64,000 nucleotides of DNA from Brevibacillus sedimenti (lineage in GTDB: Bacteria > Bacillota > Bacilli > Brevibacillales > Brevibacillaceae): assembly GCF_020923495.1 (NCBI RefSeq), contig NZ_CP064048.1, positions 3,225,001 to 3,289,000 of the forward strand, given 5' to 3'. Within the stretch, counting starts at the first letter, position 1; every line of letters begins with the position of its first letter. Of this stretch, positions 19,157 through 26,226 are shown piece by piece. The notes under the pieces are model-generated. The model saw nothing but the letters and a program-made list of their open reading frames with translations, searched no databases and was not told the DNA's origin. The translations under genes and the position numbers were made by a program.

Positions 19157-21400
19157 CTATGATGTAACGGACAACAACTCGTCGGGAACATCGCACAGCA
19201 GCGGGCTGATTCGACCCGCTTCGTGCAGGATCAACAGCCGGTGAACGGGACGGGTCATCGCCACGTACAGCAGTTTGGCGTCCCACTCGCTGTCCGTGTA
19301 TCGCTCCACATCCAAGAGGATCACTGCGTCAAACTGCAGCCCTTTGGTCAGATACGCCGGCATGACCGTTACACCTCCGGGGTATCGGCTGTCTTTGGAG
19401 CCGAGCAGGACCAGTTCGCTGATCGCGCCGCGCAGCGCCTTGTGCGCCTGTTTGCTCTCTTCGGCTGTCTTGGTGACGATGGCGACGGTCTGAAAGCCTT
19501 CTTCTTGCAATTCCCGGACAAGCCGTGCCGTTTGTTCCCATTTTTCGGCCGGAGCCGCATACGACAGCATCTTCGGCTTTTCTCCGTGCCGCAGCACCGG
19601 CCTGGCCATCACCGACTCGGGCAGGCGAATCCTGCGCAGCACCTCGTTGGCACAGCGCATGATCTCAATCGTGGACCGATAGCTTTGCGCCAGCGTGTAA
19701 TACGCAGCGGGAGGCTGGACAAACACACCGCCTGTCAATTCGTCCCATGTCTGCAGGCCCCGGTAGCCGTGGATGCCCTGTGCGATGTCGCCCACCACGG
19801 TCAAGGACTGCCGCTTCGTCACCAGGGCGATCACGGCAATCTCCAAGGCGCTCAGATCCTGCGCCTCGTCCACCACCGTATGGTCGAACTGCCCCGCCTG
19901 TTCGAGCCCGTCCACCAGATGGCGCAGGTACAACAGCGGCGCCACGTCTTCCGGCTCGATCCGCTCGTTGGCAAAAAGCGCCTCCGATGATTGACAGACG
20001 TCCGCAATGACGCTGTCCTCCACGTCATCCGGCGCCAGGCGTCTGAGCAGCGTCTCATCCGTGATCAGCTTCCGGTACGCCGCGAATACATCCACCTGCG
20101 GGAAGGACGACAAGTACTTCTCCAGAATCTGTTCCATCATCCGCTCAAACCTTGTCAAACCCTGTTTGTCCAAATCAATCCGCATCTCGCGCAAATGGGC
20201 AAACAGCTGCTTGTTCATCTCCTGCTTCAGATGCTTGCGCAGCGCCTCGAGGCGCTTTCGGTAAGGCAGGTGGCCGAATACGGTGGTAAACAGTTCCCTG
20301 ATCGTCTCTTTGCTGATGGAAAAGACCTGTTGGGTCCGGCTGTAGACAAAACTCAATGTTTTAAACGGGATCTCCTGCTCGGCCAGATAGCGCAGGTAGT
20401 TGTCCAAAGCCGTCTTGCAGGCGAGCGAACCTTTAAACCGCAGGCGGCGCTGCGTTATCTCACGTTCCCTCAGGTCCTGTCCTTCCTCAAAAAACAGGCG
20501 CAGCAGCTTCTGCGGGTCGGTGATGCGCCAGCCTTTGGGCAGAAGCGGCTTGGCCAGCTTGGCCGCCCAGTCCAAAAACGTGGCCTGCTGGACGTCATCC
20601 ACCCCCAGTTCCGGAAGCACGTCCGATATGTAGTTCAGAAACAGGCGGTTCGGCGCAAACACCATGAATTTTTTCGACATCATCGTATCCTGGTAGTTGT
20701 AGATCAGGTAGGAGAGGCGGTGCAGCGCGATGGTGGTCTTCCCGCTCCCGGCCACCCCCTGGACGACGATGGGACGGTCTTTGTCCGCCCGAATGATGTC
20801 GTTTTGTTCGGACTGGATGGTCGCCACGATGTCCTTCAGCCGACTGTCGTTGGTCTGGTTGAGATTGGCGGCGAGGAACTCATCGATATACCCTTCCTCG
20901 AGAAACTCGTCGGGATGGCCGATACCCCGGCGGATCGTCTCCTTGACCGCCCCGTCGTAGATGCCGGTAATCTTTCCCTTCTCAATCGCAAAGTTGCGCT
21001 TCAGGCGAACTTCTCCACGGACGATGCCCTTGTCGGTCCGGTAGAAGGCGTCCTTGCTTTCGCCGCTGTAGTACAGGCTGGCAATCGGAGCCCGCCAGTC
21101 CACGACCAGCGCATCAAACGTATCGCTGCGGACAATGCCGCGCTTGCCGATATAGACGATGTCCAGTTCGTATGTCTCATCCTTGAGAAAGTCCACCCGG
21201 CCGAAGTAAGGTTTGTCCTTCCCCTGGTCTTCCAGATACCGCAGTTCCTTGGCCTTTTTGTACCCGACCACCTGCTTCACGTAGTCGTCGGTCACTTCCC
21301 TTACTTCCTCGCGCAGTATCTCGATCTCCCGTTCAATGGCGGACACCGTTTCATCCAGCCGCTTTTGTTCCTGTTCGTAATCGGGATGCCGAATCGTCAC
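19157..21400 (-). CDS. helD: RNA polymerase recycling motor HelD
   Basis: A UvrD/Rep-like superfamily 1 ATPase of 747 residues that removes stalled RNA polymerase from nucleic acid. The N-terminal coiled coil (about residues 1-60, EQKRLDETVSAIEREIEIL) is the arm that enters the polymerase. Walker A GVAGSGKTTIALHR is near residue 215; Walker B VDEAQDLS, GDIAQGIHG and the C-terminal VAMTRPVHRLLI follow. The GTG at 21398-21400 is preferred: GGGAGG abuts the ATG two codons earlier and is six bases from the GTG. Ends in the shared terminator. Confidence 0.9.
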   Translation of the reverse strand: MTIRHPDYEQEQKRLDETVSAIEREIEILREEVREVTDDYVKQVVGYKKAKELRYLEDQGKDKPYFGRVDFLKDETYELDIVYIGKRGIVRSDTFDALVVDWRAPIASLYYSGESKDAFYRTDKGIVRGEVRLKRNFAIEKGKITGIYDGAVKETIRRGIGHPDEFLEEGYIDEFLAANLNQTNDSRLKDIVATIQSEQNDIIRADKDRPIVVQGVAGSGKTTIALHRLSYLIYNYQDTMMSKKFMVFAPNRLFLNYISDVLPELGVDDVQQATFLDWAAKLAKPLLPKGWRITDPQKLLRLFFEEGQDLREREITQRRLRFKGSLACKTALDNYLRYLAEQEIPFKTLSFVYSRTQQVFSISKETIRELFTTVFGHLPYRKRLEALRKHLKQEMNKQLFAHLREMRIDLDKQGLTRFERMMEQILEKYLSSFPQVDVFAAYRKLITDETLLRRLAPDDVEDSVIADVCQSSEALFANERIEPEDVAPLLYLRHLVDGLEQAGQFDHTVVDEAQDLSALEIAVIALVTKRQSLTVVGDIAQGIHGYRGLQTWDELTGGVFVQPPAAYYTLAQSYRSTIEIMRCANEVLRRIRLPESVMARPVLRHGEKPKMLSYAAPAEKWEQTARLVRELQEEGFQTVAIVTKTAEESKQAHKALRGAISELVLLGSKDSRYPGGVTVMPAYLTKGLQFDAVILLDVERYTDSEWDAKLLYVAMTRPVHRLLILHEAGRISPLLCDVPDELLSVTS

Positions 21401-21433
21401 GTCCATCCTCCCTTCGCTTCAAACGCGCTGGCG

Positions 21434-21799
21434 TCAGCCCACATGCCGGCCCAGCCAGACTCCGGCTCCGCAGGCCAACAGCCCAATGCCGACGCTGAGC
21501 AGCACGTACGCCAATCCGCGTCCAATGTTCCCGTCGCCAAAAAAGGTGATGACCTCCAGAGAAAAGGTAGAAAAGGTCGTAAAGCCGCCCAACAGCCCGG
21601 TGGTAAAAAGCAGGTACAGCTCCGGCGGGAGAAACCCCCGCTCCTTTCCCCAGGCGTACAAAAGACCGATGCAAAACGAGCCGACAACATTGGCTCCCCA
21701 CGTACCTGCCGGCCAGCCCGGCTGATTCAGCACCAGGCCCAATCCATACCGCACGATGGATCCGACAGCGCCCCCCACTGCCACAGCAAGCCACGACAT
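21434..21799 (-). CDS. crcB: Fluoride channel CrcB/FluC
   Basis: A protein of 121 residues with four membrane segments that exports fluoride. Family blocks: GGAVGSIVRYGLG, GTWGANVVGSFCIG with the conserved Asn, and TTGLLGGFTTFSTFSLE with the Phe box. The start MSWLAVAV is chosen because GGAGG is seven bases before this ATG and only one base from the preceding in-frame ATG. Many Bacillales carry two adjacent crcB genes; only one is here. No fluoride riboswitch is recognisable upstream. 33 bases upstream of helD, so possibly co-transcribed. Confidence 0.9.
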   Translation of the reverse strand: MSWLAVAVGGAVGSIVRYGLGLVLNQPGWPAGTWGANVVGSFCIGLLYAWGKERGFLPPELYLLFTTGLLGGFTTFSTFSLEVITFFGDGNIGRGLAYVLLSVGIGLLACGAGVWLGRHVG

Positions 21800-21833
21800 G
21801 CGCATTCCTCCCTGTTCGCTCCGTTTCGTCGTA

Positions 21834-21870
21834 GAAAAAGACATCCAAGCGAAGCGCGTGGATGCCTTTT
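21834..21870 (-). terminator. Terminator after ynzC
   Basis: On the minus strand GGCATCCA and TGGATGTC pair around an 11-base loop, followed by five T. It separates ynzC from crcB. Confidence 0.75.
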
Positions 21871-21889
21871 TGTGCCAGTACACGTTATC

Positions 21890-22087
21890 TTAATGTTTGG
21901 GACCGTTGTCCTCAAGATCTTCCACATAGCGGATCGATTCCAGGTTAGCCCGCAGGGACGCCTTGACAGCGTCGATGTACTTGCGCCGCAGTGCCTGCTG
22001 CTCCTGTTTTTCTTCGTCGGTCAGGCCTTGTTCGCGGGATTTCTTGGCCAACTCGTTGATCCGTTTGATTTCCGCGTCGGTTACCAC
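21890..22087 (-). CDS. ynzC: DUF896 protein YnzC
   Basis: A 65-residue protein, mostly helical, with [17 protein letters not shown] and EEKQEQQALRRKYI, the DUF896 signature. The GTG at 22085-22087 is preferred (GGGGAG upstream and the family start is close to TDAEIKRINEL). In B. subtilis ynzC belongs to the SOS-regulated yneA-yneB-ynzC group; here it follows yneA by about 100 bases without yneB. Role unknown. Confidence 0.88.
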   Translation of the reverse strand: MVTDAEIKRINELAKKSREQGLTDEEKQEQQALRRKYIDAVKASLRANLESIRYVEDLEDNGPKH

Positions 22088-22192
22088 AGCCTCTCCCCCT
22101 ACTCTCTGTAATGCCGCTCTATTATAACACATCGGCGGCACAACGCAAGCGAAAGGATATACGCTGGCCTGCTCCGCTGTCTTGGCTGCCGT

Positions 22193-22531
22193 CTACTCTC
22201 CGACGGGAACAGCCAGGCGCTGTCCGGGGTATATGTCGGAGTTGTCCAGTCGGTTCATCTTTTTGATCGCGTACACCAGTTCGCGCACCTCCATGTCGGC
22301 TTCGTCCTGGTGCTCAACGGCAATTTTCCACAAGCTGTCACCCTTCTGAACGGTCACTACCTTCACAGGCACGATCGACGACGACTCCGATGCGAACACA
22401 AGTTCTGTCAGGAAGTAAAAAAAGAGAGAGAATACCACGAAAAAGATCAATGCCCCACCGCGTCTCACACCAGTGCGGCTATGGCGCTCCTGTTTTTTGG
22501 TGAAACGGTTGTGTGCGGATACAGCATGCAT
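22193..22531 (-). CDS. yneA: SOS cell-division inhibitor YneA (LysM protein)
   Basis: A 112-residue protein: short basic cytosolic part, one membrane segment at about residues 28-46 (ALIFFVVFSLFFYFLTELV), then a LysM domain (VVTVQKGDSLWKIAVEH ... YPGQRLAVP). YneA halts division during the SOS response. The ATG at 22529-22531 is chosen over an in-frame TTG further upstream. It is divergent from lexA, with LexA boxes between them, which fits LexA repression. Confidence 0.9.
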   Translation of the reverse strand: MHAVSAHNRFTKKQERHSRTGVRRGGALIFFVVFSLFFYFLTELVFASESSSIVPVKVVTVQKGDSLWKIAVEHQDEADMEVRELVYAIKKMNRLDNSDIYPGQRLAVPVGE

Positions 22532-22546
22532 GATACCATCCCCCTG

Positions 22547-22560
22547 CAAACATACGTTCT
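22547..22560. promoter_or_regulatory. LexA box near yneA
   Basis: CAAAC-ATAC-GTTCT: nearly the CGAAC-N4-GTTCG operator, 16 bases before the yneA start. Confidence 0.55.
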
Positions 22561-22582
22561 ATATTCTTGTTTTCATCATATG

Positions 22583-22596
22583 CGAACATGTGTTTT
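22583..22596. promoter_or_regulatory. LexA box in the yneA-lexA gap
   Basis: CGAAC-ATGT-GTTTT: a perfect left half and an imperfect right half of the Gram-positive SOS operator. Confidence 0.7.
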
Positions 22597-22610
22597 GTGT
22601 CAAGCGAAAT

Positions 22611-22624
22611 CGAACTAACGTTTG
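22611..22624. promoter_or_regulatory. LexA box overlapping the lexA promoter
   Basis: CGAAC-TAAC-GTTTG agrees with the SOS operator CGAAC-N4-GTTYG and overlaps the lexA -35, as expected for autorepression. Confidence 0.85.
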
Positions 22625-22650
22625 TCGAACGCAAGATCCCATGGTACAAT
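22622..22650 (+). promoter_or_regulatory. lexA promoter
   Basis: TTGTCG (22622-22627) and TACAAT (22645-22650) with a 17-base spacer, 37 bases before the start of lexA. Confidence 0.7.
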
Positions 22651-22652
22651 AT

Positions 22653-22666
22653 AGAAAACATGTTCG
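22653..22666. promoter_or_regulatory. Weaker LexA box downstream of the lexA -10
   Basis: AGAAA-ACAT-GTTCG: right half perfect, left half poor. Its place just after the -10 fits a secondary operator. Confidence 0.45.
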
Positions 22667-22686
22667 AGAAAACAGGGGTGTGGTCC

Positions 22687-23310
22687 ATGTCCAAGCTATC
22701 CAGCAGACAACAAGCCATTATCGATTTCATTCGCAAGGAAGTCCGCGACAAGGGATATCCGCCGTCCGTTCGTGAAATTGGCGAGGCCGTCGGGTTGGCC
22801 TCCAGCTCCACCGTCCACGGTCACCTGGCCCGTCTGGAAAAGAAAGGATTGATTCGGCGCGACCCCACCAAGCCGCGCGCGATTGAGCTGTTGACCGATG
22901 GCGACCGCTATCAGGATGACTATGAAGTATCCGTCGTGCGCGTGCCCGTCATCGGGAAGGTAACGGCCGGGCAGCCAATTACGGCCGTGGAACACGTGGA
23001 GGATTACTTCCCCCTGCCGGAGCACATTGTCACCTCGGACAAGGTGTACATGCTTCGCGTGTCGGGTGACAGCATGATCGAGGCAGGCATCCTCGACGGC
23101 GACTACGTCATCGTGCGCCAGCAAAACGTGGCCAACAACGGCGACATTGTCGTGGCCATGACCGATGAGGACGAAGCCACCGTCAAGCGGTTCTTCAAGG
23201 AAAAAAACCACTTCCGCCTGCAGCCGGAGAATTCCACGATGGAGCCGATCATCCTGGACTCGGTCACCATTCTGGGAAAAGTCATCGGAGTGTACCGGTT
23301 GATTCACTAG
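22687..23310 (+). CDS. lexA: SOS repressor LexA
   Basis: A protein of 207 residues, the usual length. The N-terminal winged helix (residues 1-65) has [24 protein letters not shown]. The self-cleavage site is the Ala-Gly in GKVTAGQP; the catalytic Ser is in [11 protein letters not shown] and the Lys in EATVKRFF. It represses SOS genes until RecA filaments stimulate its cleavage. The ATG at 22687 lies just after the promoter; the frame is open further upstream, through the operator region, which is not coding. Confidence 0.97.
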   Translation: MSKLSSRQQAIIDFIRKEVRDKGYPPSVREIGEAVGLASSSTVHGHLARLEKKGLIRRDPTKPRAIELLTDGDRYQDDYEVSVVRVPVIGKVTAGQPITAVEHVEDYFPLPEHIVTSDKVYMLRVSGDSMIEAGILDGDYVIVRQQNVANNGDIVVAMTDEDEATVKRFFKEKNHFRLQPENSTMEPIILDSVTILGKVIGVYRLIH

Positions 23311-23320
23311 GAAAACGAAT

Positions 23321-23367
23321 AGCCCGTATCTTTTCCGACCATCGTCGAAAGATACGGGCTTGTTTTT
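23321..23367 (+). terminator. lexA terminator
   Basis: AGCCCGTATCTTT and AAAGATACGGGCT form a 13-base stem, followed by TGTTTTTT. Confidence 0.9.
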
Positions 23368-23433
23368 TCTATGACGCTGTCAGACCGGAACGATCCGGTG
23401 CAGGAATTGCATCTCGCCCTCTTGGAGCATGAT

Positions 23434-23922
23434 CTACAGGGCGGCGATGAAAAACCAAATGATCATCACGATTTGCAGGACGACCTTGACGACTGCGCTG
23501 CCGAGAAATCCGACGAGCGATCCCACCCCCGCCTTAATCGCCCGTTCAAACGGCTGGTTGGATACGAACAGCTCTACCAACACCACAAACAAAAACGGCA
23601 GGATCAGCATCCCGAACGGCGGGAACAGGAAAATCCCGAGAAAGATACCGACCGCCGCTGCAATCGACGACCACTTGGAACCGCCGTACCGCTTCACGAA
23701 GTACATGTTGGTCAGCAAATCGGCTCCGTACAGCAGCACACTCAGCACCACCATCCCCCACCAGAACGACGCCGGCAGCCCGGCCCCCGGTTCGGCGAGG
23801 ACAAAGTGGTACAGCAAAAACCCGGCCCAAAGCAAAATCGTATCCGGCAAAACCGGAAGAAAAATACCGGCGATGCTTGCGACAAACAACGCCACGATGA
23901 CAATCCACAGCAGTATTTCCAT
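23434..23922 (-). CDS. DUF456 family membrane protein
   Basis: A protein of 162 residues with about five hydrophobic segments. GIFLPVLPDTILLWAGFLLY near the start and the Gly-rich SSIAAAVGIFLGIFLFPPFG in the middle are the two repeats expected in DUF456 proteins (B. subtilis YqgC type), of unknown function. AGGAGTG lies about seven bases before the ATG at 23920-23922. It is convergent with lexA. Confidence 0.8.
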   Translation of the reverse strand: MEILLWIVIVALFVASIAGIFLPVLPDTILLWAGFLLYHFVLAEPGAGLPASFWWGMVVLSVLLYGADLLTNMYFVKRYGGSKWSSIAAAVGIFLGIFLFPPFGMLILPFLFVVLVELFVSNQPFERAIKAGVGSLVGFLGSAVVKVVLQIVMIIWFFIAAL

Positions 23923-24278
23923 CGGGCACACTCCTTTCTCTTAGGATATACGGATTACCTCGCCAATCGTTGCATCCTTCTATATATTCTCATCCACATT
24001 TTTGCAGAAGCCAGCCAGGCTGCAAAATTACACGGCCCTATGCGGTTCCATTTCATAATCACATCCGTGCTGGAAAGCAAGCGGATTACTGGTTTATCAC
24101 TGCCTGGATTCGTTTTTCATATGACTCATCTTGGTCAGTAAGTATATTCAGCAATGATTTGTATATTTTCCCTTAATTTCCTTAAATGATTTACTATTGA
24201 CATATCTTTACATTGCAGATAACATATTATTCGGAATGCGGCCGTATTACTTTATTACTTTTTGAAAGGATCGTAGGT
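23923..24278. other. AT-rich gap before the secreted-protein cassette
   Basis: This 356-base gap marks the passage from GC-rich backbone into AT-rich DNA. It holds the promoter of the next gene (24197-24225). On the minus strand 24086-24203 a reading begins MSIVNHLRKLRENIQIIAEY and, after a one-base frameshift, continues LTDQDESYEKRIQAVINQ to a stop; this may be a decayed short gene. Nothing else is recognised. Confidence 0.4.
24197..24225 (+). promoter_or_regulatory. Promoter of the secreted putative toxin gene
   Basis: TTGACA (24197-24202) and TAACAT (24220-24225) are 17 bases apart; the perfect -35 and spacing suggest a SigA promoter giving a leader of about 45 bases. Confidence 0.7.
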
Positions 24279-25478
24279 ATGAAATCAAGATTCAGAAAAA
24301 TAACAAATATCATTCTGACCCTGTGCCTGCTCTTTACCTTTTCTCTCTCTAATTCTGCTCCTGTTTCCGCCGAGCTAAGCAAGCAAGACATTTCTATTAA
24401 CGTTCAATCTGATAGTGAAGCATTCTTCGACTTTATTGCTGAAAACAAACAAGCGAATGCTTCGTATAGCGTCAGAATCATCGAAAAAGGAAGCAAATAT
24501 CTTTGGGAATCAAGAATAGAAGTTGACGAAAAAACAGTTAGTGAAACTACGTTTATCATTAACAAAATCGAAAATCATTACAATGATGAAGATTTACAAA
24601 CACACTTGTCCAACGTCATTCTGGGCACGGAGGATAGTGCTGTTTTAGATGAATATCTGAACGATGTCTTTGACGTAGCGTCAGATTCTTATAAAAAAGA
24701 TGAGAACGCAAGAAAGACGCGGGTACTTCCAGCGGTTGTTCCCCTCGCTATTGGTGCAATTAGTGGCACAACATTAGCTAGTCTTGAAGCAGCATTATTT
24801 GCAACTGTAGCGGCAGGTACAGCAACCGTCGCAACAGCGATCCTGAAAGAGAGACAGCGGACGTCAGATGCAAAAGCAGAGGTCCGAACAAAAGAGAAGG
24901 CTTTAGAAAAATGGGATGATTTCACTGGAATACCCAAGGATGTGAAAACCTCTGCCACGAGACACGTCGAACTTGCAGGTGTGAACGAAATTGCAAATCG
25001 AATCAAACGAGATCGAAATAACGACGGGGACTTAGAGATTTATATCAGTTCTAAATCCCCCAGAAATCAGGTGTTACTGGTGTATGACATTAATTCAACA
25101 CTTAAAACGACTGTTAACAGACATCTTGGTAATCATTTAAACGGAAGAAAGATCACTGATGCCTCTTATCGCAATGAACGATTAGATCTTAAAGGATACA
25201 CTGTATTCTTAATTTATGATTACGACGACCAGGAACTGTTTCACGTTCACTTCGTCCCCCAGGCTGACAGGAGCGCAGAATTGCACTATATGCGTTACTG
25301 CGGAAATTTCGACTTGCAAATTTTTCCCAGAATTAGATCTAACCCTAGTTACTCTGAGTTTTTACAAAAAACCGAAAGAGATCGATTAGAGTTTGAGAAA
25401 AAATATAAACAAGCTATCAAAGGAAGAAATTTGCTCAAAGATAGCAAAGGAAACAGATCTGTTGTACCATACAAATGA
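24279..25478 (+). CDS. Secreted protein with polymorphic-toxin-like architecture
   Basis: A protein of 399 residues. A clear signal peptide occupies residues 1-31 (basic start, LTLCLLFTFSL core, APVSA cut site). Residues 32-145 are polar and beta-rich. Residues 149-189 form a Gly/Ala-rich hydrophobic stretch (VVPLAIGAISGTTLASLEAA and on), long enough for a membrane hairpin. The remaining 210 residues form a separate basic C-terminal domain with YDINSTLKTTVNRHLGNHL and FHVHFVPQAD. This order (signal, exposed region, hydrophobic hinge, variable C-terminus) recalls SAR2788-type putative toxins of Firmicutes, but I see no catalytic motif. Codon use is AT-rich, unlike the neighbours, so recent transfer is likely. 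Confidence 0.55.
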   Translation: MKSRFRKITNIILTLCLLFTFSLSNSAPVSAELSKQDISINVQSDSEAFFDFIAENKQANASYSVRIIEKGSKYLWESRIEVDEKTVSETTFIINKIENHYNDEDLQTHLSNVILGTEDSAVLDEYLNDVFDVASDSYKKDENARKTRVLPAVVPLAIGAISGTTLASLEAALFATVAAGTATVATAILKERQRTSDAKAEVRTKEKALEKWDDFTGIPKDVKTSATRHVELAGVNEIANRIKRDRNNDGDLEIYISSKSPRNQVLLVYDINSTLKTTVNRHLGNHLNGRKITDASYRNERLDLKGYTVFLIYDYDDQELFHVHFVPQADRSAELHYMRYCGNFDLQIFPRIRSNPSYSEFLQKTERDRLEFEKKYKQAIKGRNLLKDSKGNRSVVPYK

Positions 25479-25510
25479 TAGCTATTTTCACATAAGGAAG
25501 GGGTTACAAG

Positions 25511-25729
25511 ATGATAGAAGATGATGATTTGGTGAGATGTGAACATTGCAAGAAGCTTTTTTTATGGTGCGAAATCGAAGAATTGTCACCAGAAAGATGC
25601 TCCATTCTCCGCGATGAAGAAATCTACTACATCTGTGAATATTGCATCGGTGCCAATGAAGGAACTGGGGAAGTTGAATACTGGAATGAATGGGTGAGAA
25701 AGAAACGTTTGGAAAACGAACAATCATAA
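25511..25729 (+). CDS. Small six-cysteine protein, possible partner/immunity protein
   Basis: A 72-residue acidic cytosolic protein 32 bases after the secreted protein gene and certainly in the same transcript. It has RCEHCKKLF near the start and YICEYCIG near residue 42, two CxxC pairs that could bind zinc, plus two lone Cys between them. AAGGGG lies about eight bases before the ATG. No family recognised. Its place next to a secreted putative toxin suggests an immunity or accessory function, which is inference only. Confidence 0.6.
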   Translation: MIEDDDLVRCEHCKKLFLWCEIEELSPERCSILRDEEIYYICEYCIGANEGTGEVEYWNEWVRKKRLENEQS

Positions 25730-25753
25730 TGCAGCCCCTGCCATGGGGCTGCT
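25730..25753 (+). repeat. Left direct repeat: terminator hairpin copy without T-run
   Basis: A 24-base sequence (GCAGCCCC, six-base loop, GGGGCTGC, plus flanking bases) directly after the stop of the small Cys protein. It is identical to 26081-26104. Here it is followed by CAGACTG, not by T, so it is a poor terminator. Confidence 0.85.
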
Positions 25754-26080
25754 CAGACTGAAGACAAACGGTTCATTGAGTTAGCGTCCACAAAAAATGA
25801 TCTCCAGGCCGAAAGGCCTGCCTATTCATCAACCGAAGCGGAAGACAATGTGCATCGCATGGCGGGATGGGCCAAGCGAGCTCCTTTGACGACCTGCTCA
25901 GCGGAAAAACGAAGACGCGGGAATCAACAGGGGACACAAGTCTCACTTCCTCGAAAAAACCAGATGTTTGTCCCCTGCCCGCGTCTCGTTTTGGAGCGGA
26001 CATCATTCGCTTCTGTGCTGGGCGTCAAGCGAGCGAGCGGGCCCGATCTCCCATGCGCCGCGGACTTTGTCTACACGCTG
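25754..26080. mobile_element. MITE-like element, copy B (327 bases)
   Basis: The element begins CAGACTGAAGACAAA and its other end, read in reverse complement, begins CAGCGTGTAGACAAA, giving an imperfect terminal inverted repeat. Internally, 25840-25945 is a rough inverted copy of 25961-26080, so the RNA could fold into one long hairpin. It is flanked by 24-base identical direct repeats and shares 120 bases with copy A at 18258-18377. There is no transposase gene, so movement would need one supplied elsewhere. Several open frames cross it but none has a start signal or family look. Confidence 0.65.
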
Positions 26081-26112
26081 TGCAGCCCCTGCCATGGGGC
26101 TGCTGTTTTTTT
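26081..26112 (+). terminator. Terminator of the cassette; right direct repeat
   Basis: GCAGCCCC and GGGGCTGC pair around TGCCAT, followed by TGTTTTTTT. The first 24 bases repeat 25730-25753 exactly. It probably was the original terminator of the secreted-protein operon before the element split it off. Confidence 0.8.
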
Positions 26113-26152
26113 GCTCTCTCTGGAGCCCTTACGATCTCATTCGCAAAACAAC

Positions 26153-26186
26153 AAAAAGGAGCAGGGCCATCACTCGGCCCCACTCC
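26153..26186 (-). terminator. glnA terminator
   Basis: On the minus strand GGGCC and GGCCC pair over GAGTGAT, extended by GGAG/CTCC-type pairs, and are followed by TTTTTG. Confidence 0.65.
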
Positions 26187-26226
26187 CGGAACTTCCCCGC
26201 CCCAACAGGCAAAGGGGGTTCGCTGA

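Noticed and set aside
21800-21889. Search for a fluoride riboswitch before crcB
   Set aside because: The interval is filled by the ynzC terminator; no crcB motif pattern is present.
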